A program made the position numbers and the translations under genes. The notes under the pieces are model-generated. The model had not been told where the DNA came from. It worked only from the letters and a program-made list of their open reading frames with translations, and ran no database searches. From Balamuthia mandrillaris (Eukaryota > Discosea > Longamoebia > Balamuthiidae): 64,000 nucleotides of DNA. The stretch spans positions 409,001 to 473,000 of the forward strand of contig JAVKOQ010000003.1 of NCBI GenBank assembly GCA_031835245.1, read 5' to 3'. Below, one piece after another: positions 47,377 through 60,200 of the stretch; within the stretch, counting starts at the first letter, position 1; every line of letters starts with the position of its first letter.

Positions 47377-50300
47377 ATGAAGAGAGAGGGAGAAGACAAA
47401 GACGACGCAAGCGAACAAGGGCTGGCCTTTGTGGAGGGTATGAAGAGGCACCTCGCTCACACCACCACCACCAACACCGCCGCCAGCGACCTCTTCCTTG
47501 AGACGAGCTCTTCTCCCAAAGAGGAAGCGGTCAGCCCTACGCGTTCCCCTGCGCTGCAGCCCTCCACCTCGCCGACCTCCTCCTCCCACTTGAGGGACTT
47601 TGCGTTGAGCCAAAAGGATGAACGACTGCGCCGCAAAGAGAACGAGCTTCGGCGAATGGAACGGTCCCTCGCCCAAAGAGAACGTGAGCTTCAAGCTTTG
47701 AAGGTTTTTTTATTTTTTATTTTTATTATCTTTCATCTTTCTTGTTTTGAGTTTTCTCTCTTCTTGTTCTTGTTGTTCTTGTTCTTGTTCTTCTTACTGA
47801 CTGGCTTTTGCTGCAGCAACAACAACAGCAAATGCCACATGTGGAGATCACGTCTTCCTCTTCTTCCTCTTCTATTGCGTTGACGCCACCCTCCGGCCCT
47901 TCTGCCGACAAGTCGAGGCGCACTCAACTGTTTCCTTCAGCTTCGCCTTCTTCCTCTAGTTCTCCTTCTTCGTTCAACGCAACATTGGAAAATGTTTTGT
48001 CGTCGCGTTCCTTTAGAACCACCGCTACCAATAACCACAACAACAATGCAAGAGGACCCTCTCCACGAAAGAAGAAACCGGATCTTCCTCCACTTCCGCC
48101 TCCCCCTAGACTTCCTTCTCCACTCTCTACGCAACGAGGTAGATTCTTTTCGTTTGTGTCTCATTCTTTTTCTTGTTCCTCTTCGTTCTTGTTCTTGTCC
48201 TCCTTCCTCTTTCCTCTTTCCTCTTTCTTTTTCTAACTTTATCATTTGTTCTCATTGCTATTGCTTTCCATTAGATCCAAATCTCACGAAGACAATGATA
48301 TTGTCATTGGGATACGGCGAAGACGGTGTGTTGGGAATTGCACCTTCTTCTCGTTTTCCTTCTTCCTCTTTGTTGTCTTCACACCAGCCACATCATCACC
48401 GTCATCAGCATCTACATCGGCAATCATCATCGACATCAACAAAGTCGCCTTACGTTCTTACCAGCCCTCGTTCTTTGCAAGCTTCTTTTGGGAAGGAGGA
48501 CCGTATCAGCTTTGTTGCTGCTGGATTGTACGTCTCAGCTGCTGTTACAGGTAAGTGTAATGCTCCTTTCTTGTCAATTCTTACTTTCTGAAACAAAAAA
48601 CATACAGAAGACGGGAAGTTGTTCACATGGGGAAAGAAAGTGGTGGAAGGCGTCAATCTTCTTGGTCATGGCGAATCCTCTGAATATCACGTAACAAACG
48701 GTGATGAGAGAGAAGAGAAAGAAGAGAACGAAGATATACAATGGGAACCTCTTCCTGTATCCTCTCTCAATCGGGTTTATGTACTGAAGGTAGCTGTTGG
48801 CACCTACCACATGTGTTGTCTAACCGCCGACCAGCAAGTCTTTTCCGTATGTTCTCTCCTTTTTATTTTTCGTTCTTTCTTAGCTCAGCCTTTATTTTTG
48901 AGTCCCAAATTCTAAATTGTTTGCTTGTTTGTTTTATTGTGTTGTTGTTTGCTTATTTGTAGTGGGGTTGCAACAAACACGGCCAATGCGGACTTGGAGA
49001 GATGACAGACAAAGTAGAACTGCCGGTCTGTTTGTCAACAACACAAGAGTTGCTCAAAGTCACTGACATCGCTTGTGGAGAGCACCACACTTGCTGCATT
49101 ACCTCAGAGGGCGATCTGTTTGTTTTTGGTAGTTCCGATTTTGGCCAGGTATTTCCATTTCTCATTCAAAAGATAGACAGAGAAAGGGCTGAAACTCTGC
49201 TTCTGCTATCCTTTTGTTGTTGTTTGTTTTGTTTTGTGTTCGAATTGTTCATTTTCTGTATTGATTGACACGTTTAAAACTGTGAATAGCTGGGGCTTGG
49301 CGACACGAATAAACAGTTTTATCCAAAGCGAATACTTGACATCCCTAAAGCTACCAGCGTTGCATGCGGTGCCAATCACACTGCTTTTATTACTGGTTCT
49401 CTCTTCAGCCTTTCATCTCTTCTTTCTTATGTGGGCTTTTTAACTTCTCATCTATCTTTTTTTTTGTGTCACAGATAAAAGTGAAGTGTACACAATGGGA
49501 GATTCGTTATCATTAGGATTACCTACTGCACAACCTCAACTGGTGCCCAGTGTCGTCAAGTTTCTTCGAGGCAAATCTATTTCGCAAATAAGTTGCAGTC
49601 GGTGGATGACTGCTGCATTAACAGGTCACACCTTTTCCTTCTTCCGTGTTTTTTTCTAGTCTTTATTGCTTCTTTTGCTCACTATCGATCTTCAAATTAC
49701 AGAAACGGGAGATGTTTATACTTGTACGCCTTAAACTTTTTCTTCTTTCTATTAGTTTCTTTATGATATAGTTTTTTCAACGTCTTAATGATGCTTTCAT
49801 ATGAAGGGGGCTACCGTTTCTTCAAAGACCACCTCCAATTCAGCTCTCTGGACGCACTCGCTAAAGCACAAGCCATCTCCAACGCCTCCTCTCCTCGCAG
49901 TCCACAACCTCTCTCCCCCTCTCCTTCCTCTAACGGCACAACGCTATCCCGCACTCAATCTGCCATTCATCTTCCTTCCACTCCCAAATCCAAAGAAAAA
50001 CATGTTGGAGATAAAGAACAGTCTTCTTCTGCTGCAGGAAATAACACCTCTCCTTCCTTTCTTTCCTCTCTCTTTGCTCGTAAAGCGACAGCATCACCTG
50101 CCTCTCCTTCTCCTTCTCCTCCTTCTTCTCTTTCTTCTTCAGGAAGTTTCAGCACCAGTAGATCTTCCTCTCCTTCTTCCTCTTCTTCTTCCTTACGTGC
50201 AAGTTTAGATGCCGAGGTTTTGTTGAGGCGGAGCAGCTCCAATGGTAACGAAGTGATACCACGCTTGTTGAATGTGGATAATTTGGCTGGTCGTAGCATT

Positions 50301-52102
50301 CGTTATATCAGTTGTGGTGGTTGTTTTGTTTACTGTGTTACAGGTAAAGATTGCCTCCTGTTGTTTTCTGTTGTTTCTCTTTCCCCTTGTTGATGCCTTT
50401 CTTTTGAAGATCAAGGAGATGTCCTTGCCTACGCAGTAAATCTATTACAGGGCAACGGAGGCGATACTAGACTCTCCTCCTCTGGCAAGCTCATCATTCG
50501 CAAGAGACGAAGCACAGGCAAACAACCGGCACAACTTGCGGCGTCAAGGAAGGCCAGTCAGCCCGCACCAAGTTCTTCTTCTGCCTCTCAGGAAGCAGAG
50601 AAAGAAGTTCTGTCGTCTTCCATCAAAAGAAGCCCCTCCCAACCGATGTTGTCTTCTCTTGCCAACGCTTCGAAAGGAAACTATACGGTTTCTTCGCTCT
50701 CGTTCTTACCGTTTATACCAAAGGTGGATGATATAGTAGCCCTTAGAAATATTCGAACCATCAGTGCAAATGACAATCATGTGCTTTTCATGTTTGGTAT
50801 GCCGTTTTTATTTTACCATTGATGCGTTTGTTTTTCTAAATTTTTCTCGCATGAATTAAGATGAACAACGTTCGCGGCGAGATACAATGGCATGGGACCT
50901 GTTGAAATCAGAAAGGAGTTATGTGCGAATGCTAAACATCATTGTCAAAGTAATTGCTCTCATTCATGCTGTTATCGTTTGTTTTTGTTTTTGAAGGAAA
51001 CTAATCATTTTTCTTTTGTTAGATATTCTACAAACCGCTTTTAAGTAAGATAACAGAAAGTTCTGCTCACAACTTCCAAACTGTCACACTAGACTTGGCA
51101 GAGGCCATTTTCAGCAACGTGGAGGAAATACTGCTGTTTCAACGGAAGCTGCTTAATCAATTGGACTGTTGTTTGCGCAATTGGGCCGCGCCTCAGTTCC
51201 AGCTCTTGGGAAACGTGTTTGTAGATATGGTTCGTTTTGGATAGCTAAATTTCTTACTTATCATTTAACCTTTGTTTTTTCCTGTTTGTGTTTCTGTTTA
51301 CTCTGAATTATACAGAAAGATATGCTTCCTTTGTACACTAGGTATTGTGCTAACACAGCGAATGCTCTTTCCACACTGCAAACCTGTTGCACCAATCGTT
51401 CCTTCATTTCCTATTTACAAGTACGTTGTTTAACCATTTCTAATATTGTAAGCACTTTTCTTTCTAAACTCATTTTCTTCTTCTCAAAAGGAATGTGAAA
51501 AAGAAGCTGCCACTTATAGAAAAGTGGAAGATGGAGGAAGAGATCTCTCTTTAGGTTCGCTTATAATGGAACCTACAATCCGAATCCACAAATACCTTTC
51601 CTATTTCAAAGTATATTTGTTTTCTCTTCTCTCCTCTCTTCTCTCCCCTATCTCTCTTCTTTCTTACTCTTTTATATTATAGGAAATACTTGCAACAACA
51701 CCACAAAACCATCCTGACTATGCCAACTTGCAAACTTTTGAACTGCACCTGATACAAATAGTCAAAAAGCTGGACGATGATCAGAACCAAAATGAGTACA
51801 TGCATCTCGTTGCTGGTATCAAAGGCCTTAAAGTATAACCACTTCTCTCCTCTCAGTTATTTTTCTACTCATGAAAAACTCATCACTTTGTTATCAGCAA
51901 TTGATGCAGCCTTCACGGAAGTACGTGGCCAAAATACCAATAACAGTGCTTTTAGTCCCACCAATGGAGGGACAGGACCGCTCTCTCCTTCTGTACAATG
52001 ACCTTCTCTGTATATGCTCCAAGACTCAGCTCGAGCATCAATTGCCATTAAAGCATCTCTGGATCAAAACGAAGACTCCTGTCAAAGAAAATACATGTTT
52101 GT

Positions 52103-52133
<31 letters not shown>

Positions 52134-52933
52134 TTCGTTCTCGCCTTAACCACTTTGGAAACCGTTTTAAAGCAACGTCGTTCACGTTGATAGGACCGGA
52201 AAAAGTGTTGGTGGTTGCAGCACACACCGAACAAATCAAACATTCATTTTTGAGCGCAATTCAAATACGATTGGAACAACTATTGGGAAAGTCTGACTTT
52301 GGTATGGCTTTCTTCCTATCGCTTCTTGTTTTAAAGTTTACTTTATTCACAGTATTTGTAAACATTATAGATGTTGGAAACGACATTCGTGATTTTGAAT
52401 ACACGTTCGCCAATGGAGCAACGTATAAAGGACAATGGCAAGCTGGCAAGTTTCATGGCAAAGGCACCTTCATCAAGACCAACACAGAGTCCTACGAGGG
52501 TGAGTGGGCGCATGGCAAACGACAAGGCTATGGCGTTTATACAAAGAAAGACAGTCGCTTTGAGGGTCATTGGAAGAAAGACAAAAGACGTAAGTGTTTA
52601 TCTTTTGTTATTTCTCTATATGACTGATGCTAAAAACGTGATGATAATAGATGGACAAGGAGTGCAGCATTATCACCCTAGTACTGGTTTTACAAAGTAT
52701 GTAGGCTATTGGGTCGATGATAAACGCAATGACGAGGTACATTTTTTAGTCTTTTCCTTAATATCATATTCGTTATTGACACTCAAAATGCAACAAAAGG
52801 GGTACTTATATTTTGAAAACGGAAATATTTTTGTATGTAAGTGGAACATGGGAGCAGTAACCATGCCCTGCACTCTTATCTATGCCAACGGCGATAGATA
52901 TGTGGGCTCTTGGCAAAACAAACAAGTAAAGCT

Positions 52934-52967
<34 letters not shown>

Positions 52968-55430
52968 CTGCCTCTTATTCCATTTTTTTTCTCCAACCAG
53001 CCACAAGGATATGGTATCAAAACATATGCGTCGCACGAAACATATTATGGCAGTTGGGCACAAGGCGTGGTATGAAGTTGTTTTATGTTTTACTTTTTTT
53101 TTTGTAATACGCCTACTCATTTTCCGAGTCTATAAATTACAGCGGTCAGGTTTGGGTTTTCTTCGGTTAGTGGATGGCACGATCTACAATGGAGAGTGGG
53201 TCAACAGTACGTTTGCCTCAGCTTTCTTTCTCTCTTGCGTTGCTGCTTGATTTCTTCTTGTTAATAACATCATTGTTATTCCTTGTGTAGATCGGATACA
53301 GGGAAAAGGCCACTTGCTTGTACCTAATAAATATGTAATCGAGGGACGGTTTGCTGGAGAGAACTTGGACCGACTCGACATTTCTGGCGGAACCTGGATG
53401 AAGTCTATTCCTAGAGATATAGAGTAACCTTCTTTTCTTCTAGTTTTGTCATTCTTTGTTGTCCCTCTCCCTCTCCCTCCCTCTCCCTCTCTCTCTCTTC
53501 CTAGGGAAGCTTTATTGACCCCTATTTTTAAAGAGAACTCAACATGGAAAAATGGAACAATTTCTTTGTTGTAAACTTCGAACGTGATGTGAAGAACGAA
53601 GCAGCCAAACGTTTAGATGAATTCTTTCGAGAATTACTAAAAACAACAACAAAGAATGCGGATGAGGCTGGCATGTATGCCATTCTCAATGCATCGAAAA
53701 ATATTTTGAGGTTTTTTTGTCCTCTCTTGGCTTTCTCTCTTTGCTTCTATTTCCTAATTTATGCTTTTATTTCTGTGAATAAGCAGCAACACATCACATC
53801 CACTAGGTGCAGTGGTTCAATCCTTTGTGGACCTCTTTTCAGCCAACTATGGAATGCTGGAAGAGGCCTACAAATGCTTCACTGACGTTCTGGATGATGC
53901 TCACTCCTTCATTGAAAGTCTTGTACATAACATGATGGTGATTTATTCCACTTTTGCAGAACTGGAGGAGGGCTATCAGTGGTGCACGCGAGCTGTGGAG
54001 ACAACAGTATACGCGAAGCTGTATCCTACTCTCTTTTCTTTATTCAAGATGAAAGTAATTTCTCTCTCTCTCTCTCTCTCTCTCTGCTTGGATTGAATAC
54101 TCACCATATTCTTTTTTAGCATATTCATGATGATAAAGAAATGGTTCGAAAGTTGGAACGGTTACGCAAGTTGCCGCTCGACCAACAATTCGTGATGTTA
54201 GAAATGGATGCCAATCTTTTAACCATGTTCCACCTTCACCCAAACCAACAACAACAATCTTCGAATCGTAAACAAAAAAGTCGCAGCAGAAGCTTTACGG
54301 ATTCTACTCCTCCAACTAGAAAAACCTCTTTCTCTGCTCTTTCTGTTTCTACTTCTGCATTGACGAGCAACAAAGGACAACTGCTAACGAGAGAACGATC
54401 TTCTTCCACAATTGGCAACAATAACAACATACAAAGAGAAACAACTGGCCGCATGTCAACAAGCCCTATTTCCGAAGAAGAACTTCTTTCTGTTTCCGCA
54501 AATGCCAATATTCAAAGTGAGCAAGACGAAGAAGAAAACTCATCAGCATCGTCGTCAAGTTCATCATCTTCATCAGAAACTACATCTTTTAGTACTGTAC
54601 GTAACTCTAAGGGAGAGATGTTGCCCTTTCAAGCGGCGATAAGAGCGATGAGCAAGATGGCTTTGCTTCGTAGCCCAGAAGAGAAGCTCAACCAGATTCT
54701 TTTGGCTTCTAAAGAGATCGAACATCAGACCGGTGCACCCACCTCCTAGTACGTCTTCTGTTTTTTTCTTTCTCTTTGCTCGTTCCTTCTTATTACTTAA
54801 ACCTCTTAACGTTGCGTTCCGTTTTTGATTATTCTAGTGGAGCAGATGAGCTTCTTCCAATCCTTTGCTTTGTTCTAACCCACGCAAAACTGCCTTATTT
54901 GGCCTCCGAGCTGAGTTATATCGACGAGTTTATGCACAAGAGTCTCCGGTTCGAGATCCAAGGTTGCATTCTTACCCATTTGCAGGTCTCTATGGAGTTC
55001 CTTCGGTCTTTGCGCTTTGAGGAGTACGTTCTTCACCATATTCTTTATCCTAGCTCCTCTACTTCTTCTCTTCTCTTCTCTCTCCTCTCTCCTCTCTTCT
55101 CTCGGCTCTCGTCTCTCCAGACGAACATGTGTTGAACAAAAACAAAACAGTGAAATAGAAAATTCTCCGGAAGAGGAAGAAGCAACACCAAACGAAACAC
55201 CAGAATCCGAAGAAGGCACAACACTAAGCGAAGATTTAGAGGAGGAAGATCATTCGTACGAAGCTCATCGTTCTCACCGGCTCATCCTTCAACCAGCGGA
55301 GCACAATTCTTCAACTTCTTCCTCCAGCAACATCAGCCACAACAACAGCTCCAACGATTCATTTTATGGAGACAACGAAGGAAGCGACAGCAGCAACGAG
55401 AGTTGGTTTGCTGATGCGCTTTCCAAATGA
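47377..55430 (+). CDS. ALS2: Alsin-type Rab/Rho exchange factor (RCC1-DH-PH-MORN-VPS9)
   Basis: Large gene of roughly two dozen exons with all the domains of animal alsin in the same order. The start MKREGEDKDD is at 47377. A Ser/Pro-rich and coiled N-terminus leads to RCC1 repeats (~48290-50340: LSLGYGEDGVLGI, GKLFTWGKKVVEG, WGCNKHGQCGLGEMTD, FGSSDFGQLGLGDTNKQFYP, VYTMGDSLSLGLP). A DH-like helical domain follows (~50870-51830: DTMAWDLLKSERSYVRMLNI, LGSLIMEPTIRIHKYLSYF). Then come a PH-like segment (DRSLLLYNDLLCICSK, FTLIGPEKVLVVAAHTEQI), MORN repeats (~52390-53330: YKGQWQAGKFHGKGTFI, YEGEWAHGKRQGYGVY, YVGSWQNKQPQGYG, YNGEWVNN) and a VPS9 domain (~53550-55020: ADELLPILCFVLTHAKLPYL). Alsin activates Rab5 through MORN-VPS9 and drives endosome fusion. 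A tiny exon GCAATTGATGCAGCCTTCACGGAA joins the DH and PH parts by my reading. Confidence 0.88.
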
Positions 55431-55503
55431 TCGTCACGACGGAGAATAACTTTTATACAAGTTGGAAGAACATAGGCAAAAAAACGCACGCGTAAATGTT
55501 GTT

Positions 55504-56739
55504 TCAAGACATGGTATCACCTTCCTCCGCCTCTTCCGAATCCTCCAGGTCCTCCTGCGCCACAAAGTAAAAGTTGACAAAGCTGGTCTGCTCCTCGCTG
55601 TGGAACAGGTGTTGCAAGTTCAGGACGCCCCGCTCATTCATTCGCACCTGCGTCTTCGCGGCCAGCGCCAAAGCCTTCACCGTCGGCTGCAACAGCTTCA
55701 GCTTGTAGCTGAAGACCTGCGTTTGGGTGCAGTTGAAGCCCTCAAAGACCTCAGAGTCCTTGGGGTAGTCCACCTGGCAGCTGCCAGAGGGGCTGGAGGT
55801 GGCCAGGCGGAAGTAGGGAGGGTCGGGAGAGAGAAGCAAGGTGAGGAGGTCGCCCGACCAGTCCAACTCGTTCAGCGCCTCTCGTAAACTTTCGGACTGT
55901 TTTCGTGAAAGAGAGTTTAGATGAGTTGAGAAGCAGAGAAGACGAGGAGCAGAGGAAGAGAAAAACCTTCATGATGACTTTGTTGAGAACAGGAGAGCTT
56001 TGAAAGTTAAAGTCGGCCACCTCGTCCGTTTCCAACGTCCGTAGGCCACAATCCGTTTGTACGCCATTCCCTTCCAACCTTGTTTTTGGTTTTGTGACAT
56101 AAAATAAGAGAGAAGAAGCTAGAAGAAGGAAGAAGGAAGAAGGAAGAAGAAGAGAGAAGAAGAAGAAGAAGGAAGAAAGAATAAAAACAAGAAAGAAAGG
56201 GGGAAAAAAAGGTAGCAACAGCAAACATACATTAGAAAAACCGGACTGCCATAGCCGCTGTACATGATCTGAAGGGCAGTGAAAGAGGAGGTCCCACCAA
56301 AGATGTTCAAGCAGTCCAACATGGTGCTGAGGTTTATCTTGAAGACGTCCTTTGTCCGCTCGCCATCGGCCGCTTCGCTTTGCTGTGAGGACTGTTGGTG
56401 TTGTTGGGAGGGGTCTTTGCGTTTGTACTCCTGAAAGAGCTCGGCCTGCAGGAAGCAAAAGCCTTGCAACACCTTGGACTCTTCCACCGTAAACGTGATT
56501 CCATTGTTCTCAATTGTGACTGTTGCTAACTGCCAAAACAAACAAACGCAATCAACCGGGTATGAATGAAAATCAGATTCCATGCTGAGGAGAGGGAAAA
56601 AAAAAGGGTTTCGTACCTGATCTTTTTTGAGATGAATGGCAGAGAGAAGGTTTGAAATGATCTTTGCATTGTCTATCTTGGCCAAAAAGTTGACTTCAAC
56701 AGCTTCCTGACTTTCCGTCTGCCCCGTCGCTGAGCTCAT
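55504..56739 (-). CDS. RAD1: DNA damage checkpoint protein RAD1 (9-1-1 clamp)
   Basis: Subunit of the Rad9-Rad1-Hus1 checkpoint clamp, a PCNA-like ring loaded at damaged DNA. The start MSSATGQTESQEAVEVNF is at 56739 and the stop at 55504. Exons read FLAKIDNAKIISNLLSAIHL, ATVTIENNGITFTVEESKVL, QGFCFLQAELFQEYKRKD, VFKINLSTMLDCLNIFGG and LFHSEEQTSFVNFYFVAQE, all standard RAD1 blocks. The ending is acidic (EDLEDSEEAEEGDTMS). A Gln/Ser-rich insert (PSQQHQQSSQQSE) follows the first beta-strand pair. Four exons; the internal intron ~56228-56090 contains AAGAAGG repeats. The N-terminal Met is followed at once by the conserved strand, so the start is well placed. Confidence 0.93.
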
Positions 56740-57226
56740 CTTTTCGCAACTGATCGCAGCCTTTCCTTGCTTTTCGTCCTTCTTTTTCTTTTTTGTAAAT
56801 ATTTTTTCTTGGAAAATTTTCGGTTTATTTTGTTCTTGGAAAAAATTTGTTGGAAATTTTGATCTCCCTCAGAACGGCAATGCCACTAGACAGCCAAAGC
56901 CCGGTCGAGGTCTTGCGATGATGAGCGGATGCCAATGGAGACACACGACTTGTTTTGGCATAAGGAGAGAGACATTGAAGGAGACAGACCCAAGGGTTTT
57001 AGCTATTTGCCGATAGATCATATGAACAGTTGGATGCAACAATGTCCAGGAATTCCTTTGCTGGCGCATGAGATCCACAAGCTGGCCTCCTGTTCGTCTG
57101 GTTCTTTGTCGTCTTTGCTTTATATGTGCAAATAATAAACAACGGGATGCTTCAAAAGAGAGTTTCTTCATTGCCCGGTCTGCATGTAGCCCACAACCCT
57201 GAGCAAAGAAAAAAAAATAACGCAGG
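56740..57226. other. Spacer between RAD1 and the first receptor kinase
   Basis: About 490 bases upstream of RAD1 and downstream of the kinase stop. An AT-rich promoter-like part is at 56780-56870. Between 56929 and 57135 a plus-strand frame reads MPMETHDLFWHKERD and ends LASCSSGSLSSLLYMCK. Its composition looks protein-like, but I find no family, splice or start support. Confidence 0.35.
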
Positions 57227-60200
57227 TCAGCAAAAATAGTGGCTATTGGAAGGAGAAGAGTTATGGAGGACGTACTGGTTCTCTTGTTGTTCTTCCCAAG
57301 CTTCTTTCTTCAGCGTTTTATAATAATTCTCCAGTATGTCGCATATCTCCTCCATGCTTGGTCTTTTTTTTTTCAACAAAAAAGAAAAAAAACCCAGCAA
57401 TGAACACAAGCCAACAACGAGATAGAAAAAAAAAAACGAAAGGGATAGACAAAGGCACAGTAAGACAGAACGTACCTTTGTTTGGGATCAGTCTGCCAGC
57501 ATCGTTCCAACAACTCTTTCATCACTTCATCTTCATTCTCTCGAATCGGCAAACGCTCATCTTCGCAACAGAGAAAAACATGAGAAACATGATACACCCA
57601 AAACTACGGGAAGCAAATATAACAGCTCAAAGCAACAGCAACAGAACAACAACCAAACTGCTGACAAACAAAACAAACCATCGTGCATCACTTTGTGAGC
57701 AACATAATTGGCGTCCTTGTCGTCCCAAGGCTTCTGTCTGGTGCAGAGCTCCCACAAGAACACGCCAAAGGAAAAACTGTCCGTTTCTTTGCTGTATTCG
57801 TAGTTCTTGAACGCTTCTGGTGCCATCCACTGCAAGAGGTTAAAAAAAATAGAAAGGGAGATAATTGAAACAAAGTAGAAAGAAGAGAAAAGGAGACCTT
57901 GATAGCGCCAATGTTGCTTTTGGTGGTTTGATACATCTTCTCCAGCACTCGCGACATCCCAAAGTCTCCCACCACTGCTTTGTAGTTCTGACACACCAAG
58001 ATGTTTCTTGCTGCGATGTCTGTTCATCCATCCAAGAACACAAAACAAGAAATAAGAACAGGAAGGGAGGAAAGAAACAAGAACATGAAGGAAAACAAAC
58101 CTCGATGAACAACGTTCAAAGAATGGAGATAACGAAGACCTCTGGCTGCATCACGCGCAATCTTCACCACCGCCAACCATGGGACATCCTCTCTTTTCGT
58201 CTTTGAGTTGATGAGCAGGTCGTAGGCCGATCCATGTTCAGCCCATTCCGTGATGAGGCACATTCGTTTGCCTTTCCTCATCACTCCGAACAATGTGGTG
58301 CAGTGATGCTTCTTGCCTCCCAGTTGGCTTTTGCGGAAGAATGTAAGTGTTGACCCTGAGCAACTCTAGCAAACAAACACCAGGAAGAACGAGGAAAACA
58401 ACAGCAAAAGGGGGAAGAGGAAAACAAACTGCATCATTTCAGCTTCCTTGATGAACTCTTGACGCATCTCTGCATCCACAATGATGGCACTGCACACCTT
58501 CACCGCACACTCTTTCCCTTTCCACTTCCCTTTGTACACCACTCCAAATGCTCCGCTGGCCACAGGATCTTTGCAGTACTCCACTTCTTCTTTTCTTATC
58601 TTTGGCACCGAACTGTCCGCCAGCTCTTCATCCTCCTCCTCCTCCTCCTCATCTTCACCATCTTCCTCATCGTCGCCATTTCTGTGGAGATACTTTGCTT
58701 CTTCCATTTCTGTGATGTCACCTTTGCCCATCTTCAAAGTTTGTGTTTTCTTTCTTCTCTTCTGTCTGCGAATGATGAAGAAGAAAGCAGCAGCCAGGAT
58801 GATCAGAAGAAGCAGGAACACCACCACTGAAACCACCACTGCCACCACAACATTGTTGTCATCTGAGTCTTCATCATCAATTCGCATGGAAGAGGAAGAA
58901 GAAGCAGAGGAAGACGCAGAGTCCGAAGAAATGGTGAAGACCGCTTCCAAGAGGTTGCCATTCCTGCGAAGAGAGACCTCCCACGAGGGGTCTGCACTGG
59001 AATTCTGCCTTTTGGACAGGGAGTCGCTGAACACCACCTCCACCCTGGCACTCTCGAAGGAACACTCCGATGAACTCCACTCTTTTTCCAAGATCACAGG
59101 AATGGCTGTTTCATTGCTGATCTCCACATTGCTTCCCACCTCGATCTCCACCGTGCCTGCTCATCATGAACCATATGCTCCATCAACCACAAGTCTCTTT
59201 GCATGAAACCAGAGAAGAGCCAGAGAAGAACAGACAGAGAAAGCAAAGAGGAAGGGAAAGGAAGGACGTAAGGAAGGAAGGAAATGAACCAGCGTTCTCC
59301 CACACATTTCGCTTCTCCTCCTTCTCCGTCTCCTCCTTTTCCTGCCAAGAACTCCATCAACAAGAGGTCCTCCTCACACTCTCCGTGCAAGTCGCTGGCA
59401 AACACGAACACTCCACCGATGATGGGAGACCCACCAGGCTCTGCTGGTGCGCCATAGGTGATTCCCGGTTGGTTGCTTTGGTCCTTGGGAGCTCCCACCA
59501 CGAAGATGCCCTTGTGAAAGTCCACCACTTTCCAACTGGGGTTGGAGGCCCTGAATGTGGCCATCCTCTGCCACTCGGCTGTGGAGGAGGTCTCAGCGTT
59601 GGTTCGCTGGAAGGCCAAAGCAGCTCCAATGGAGAAGCCGACGGTGCAGTTGAGGTCCTCAAAGTGCACGCCTGGGGCCAGCACATCGCTTTGGAAGGCA
59701 GATGCTCCTGCAAAGAACAGGTCCTCCTCCACCACGATCTTGTTCCTGGCAAAGTTCACCGGAGCGCCTCCGCAGGTCTCATCCATGGACAGCCGCTCCT
59801 CTCTCTTCCATTGCTGGGTGGTGGCGTTCCTCACGAAGACGTAGGCCTCTTCTGCCCCAAGGTCTTCGAAATTGCCAACCACCGCAATGTCTCCGTGCAG
59901 AGCCACCGTGGCGCCGAACTGAGAGGTGCAAACGGGAGGCTTCAGCATGGCTTGCTGCTGCCATTCCACCTTTCCGCTCGTTTCATTCAAGCTTCGAACG
60001 AAGACATATGCGGCCCCGCAATTCGGGGAGGAGCCTACTGGAACGGGTGGGGGATGTCCTTGGATGGGTTCGTCGCTGGCGTTGGAGCCCTCGGTAGGAG
60101 CTCCCACAATGATGGTGTCTCCATCAGCAGCCAAGGCATTGCCGAAACTGGAGCCAACGTAGCTTGACCAATATGGTTTGAGCACTGCCTCAGTGCTCCA

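Noticed and set aside
59166-60167. 333-residue plus-strand frame
   Set aside because: Antisense shadow of the FG-GAP exon of receptor kinase copy 1.
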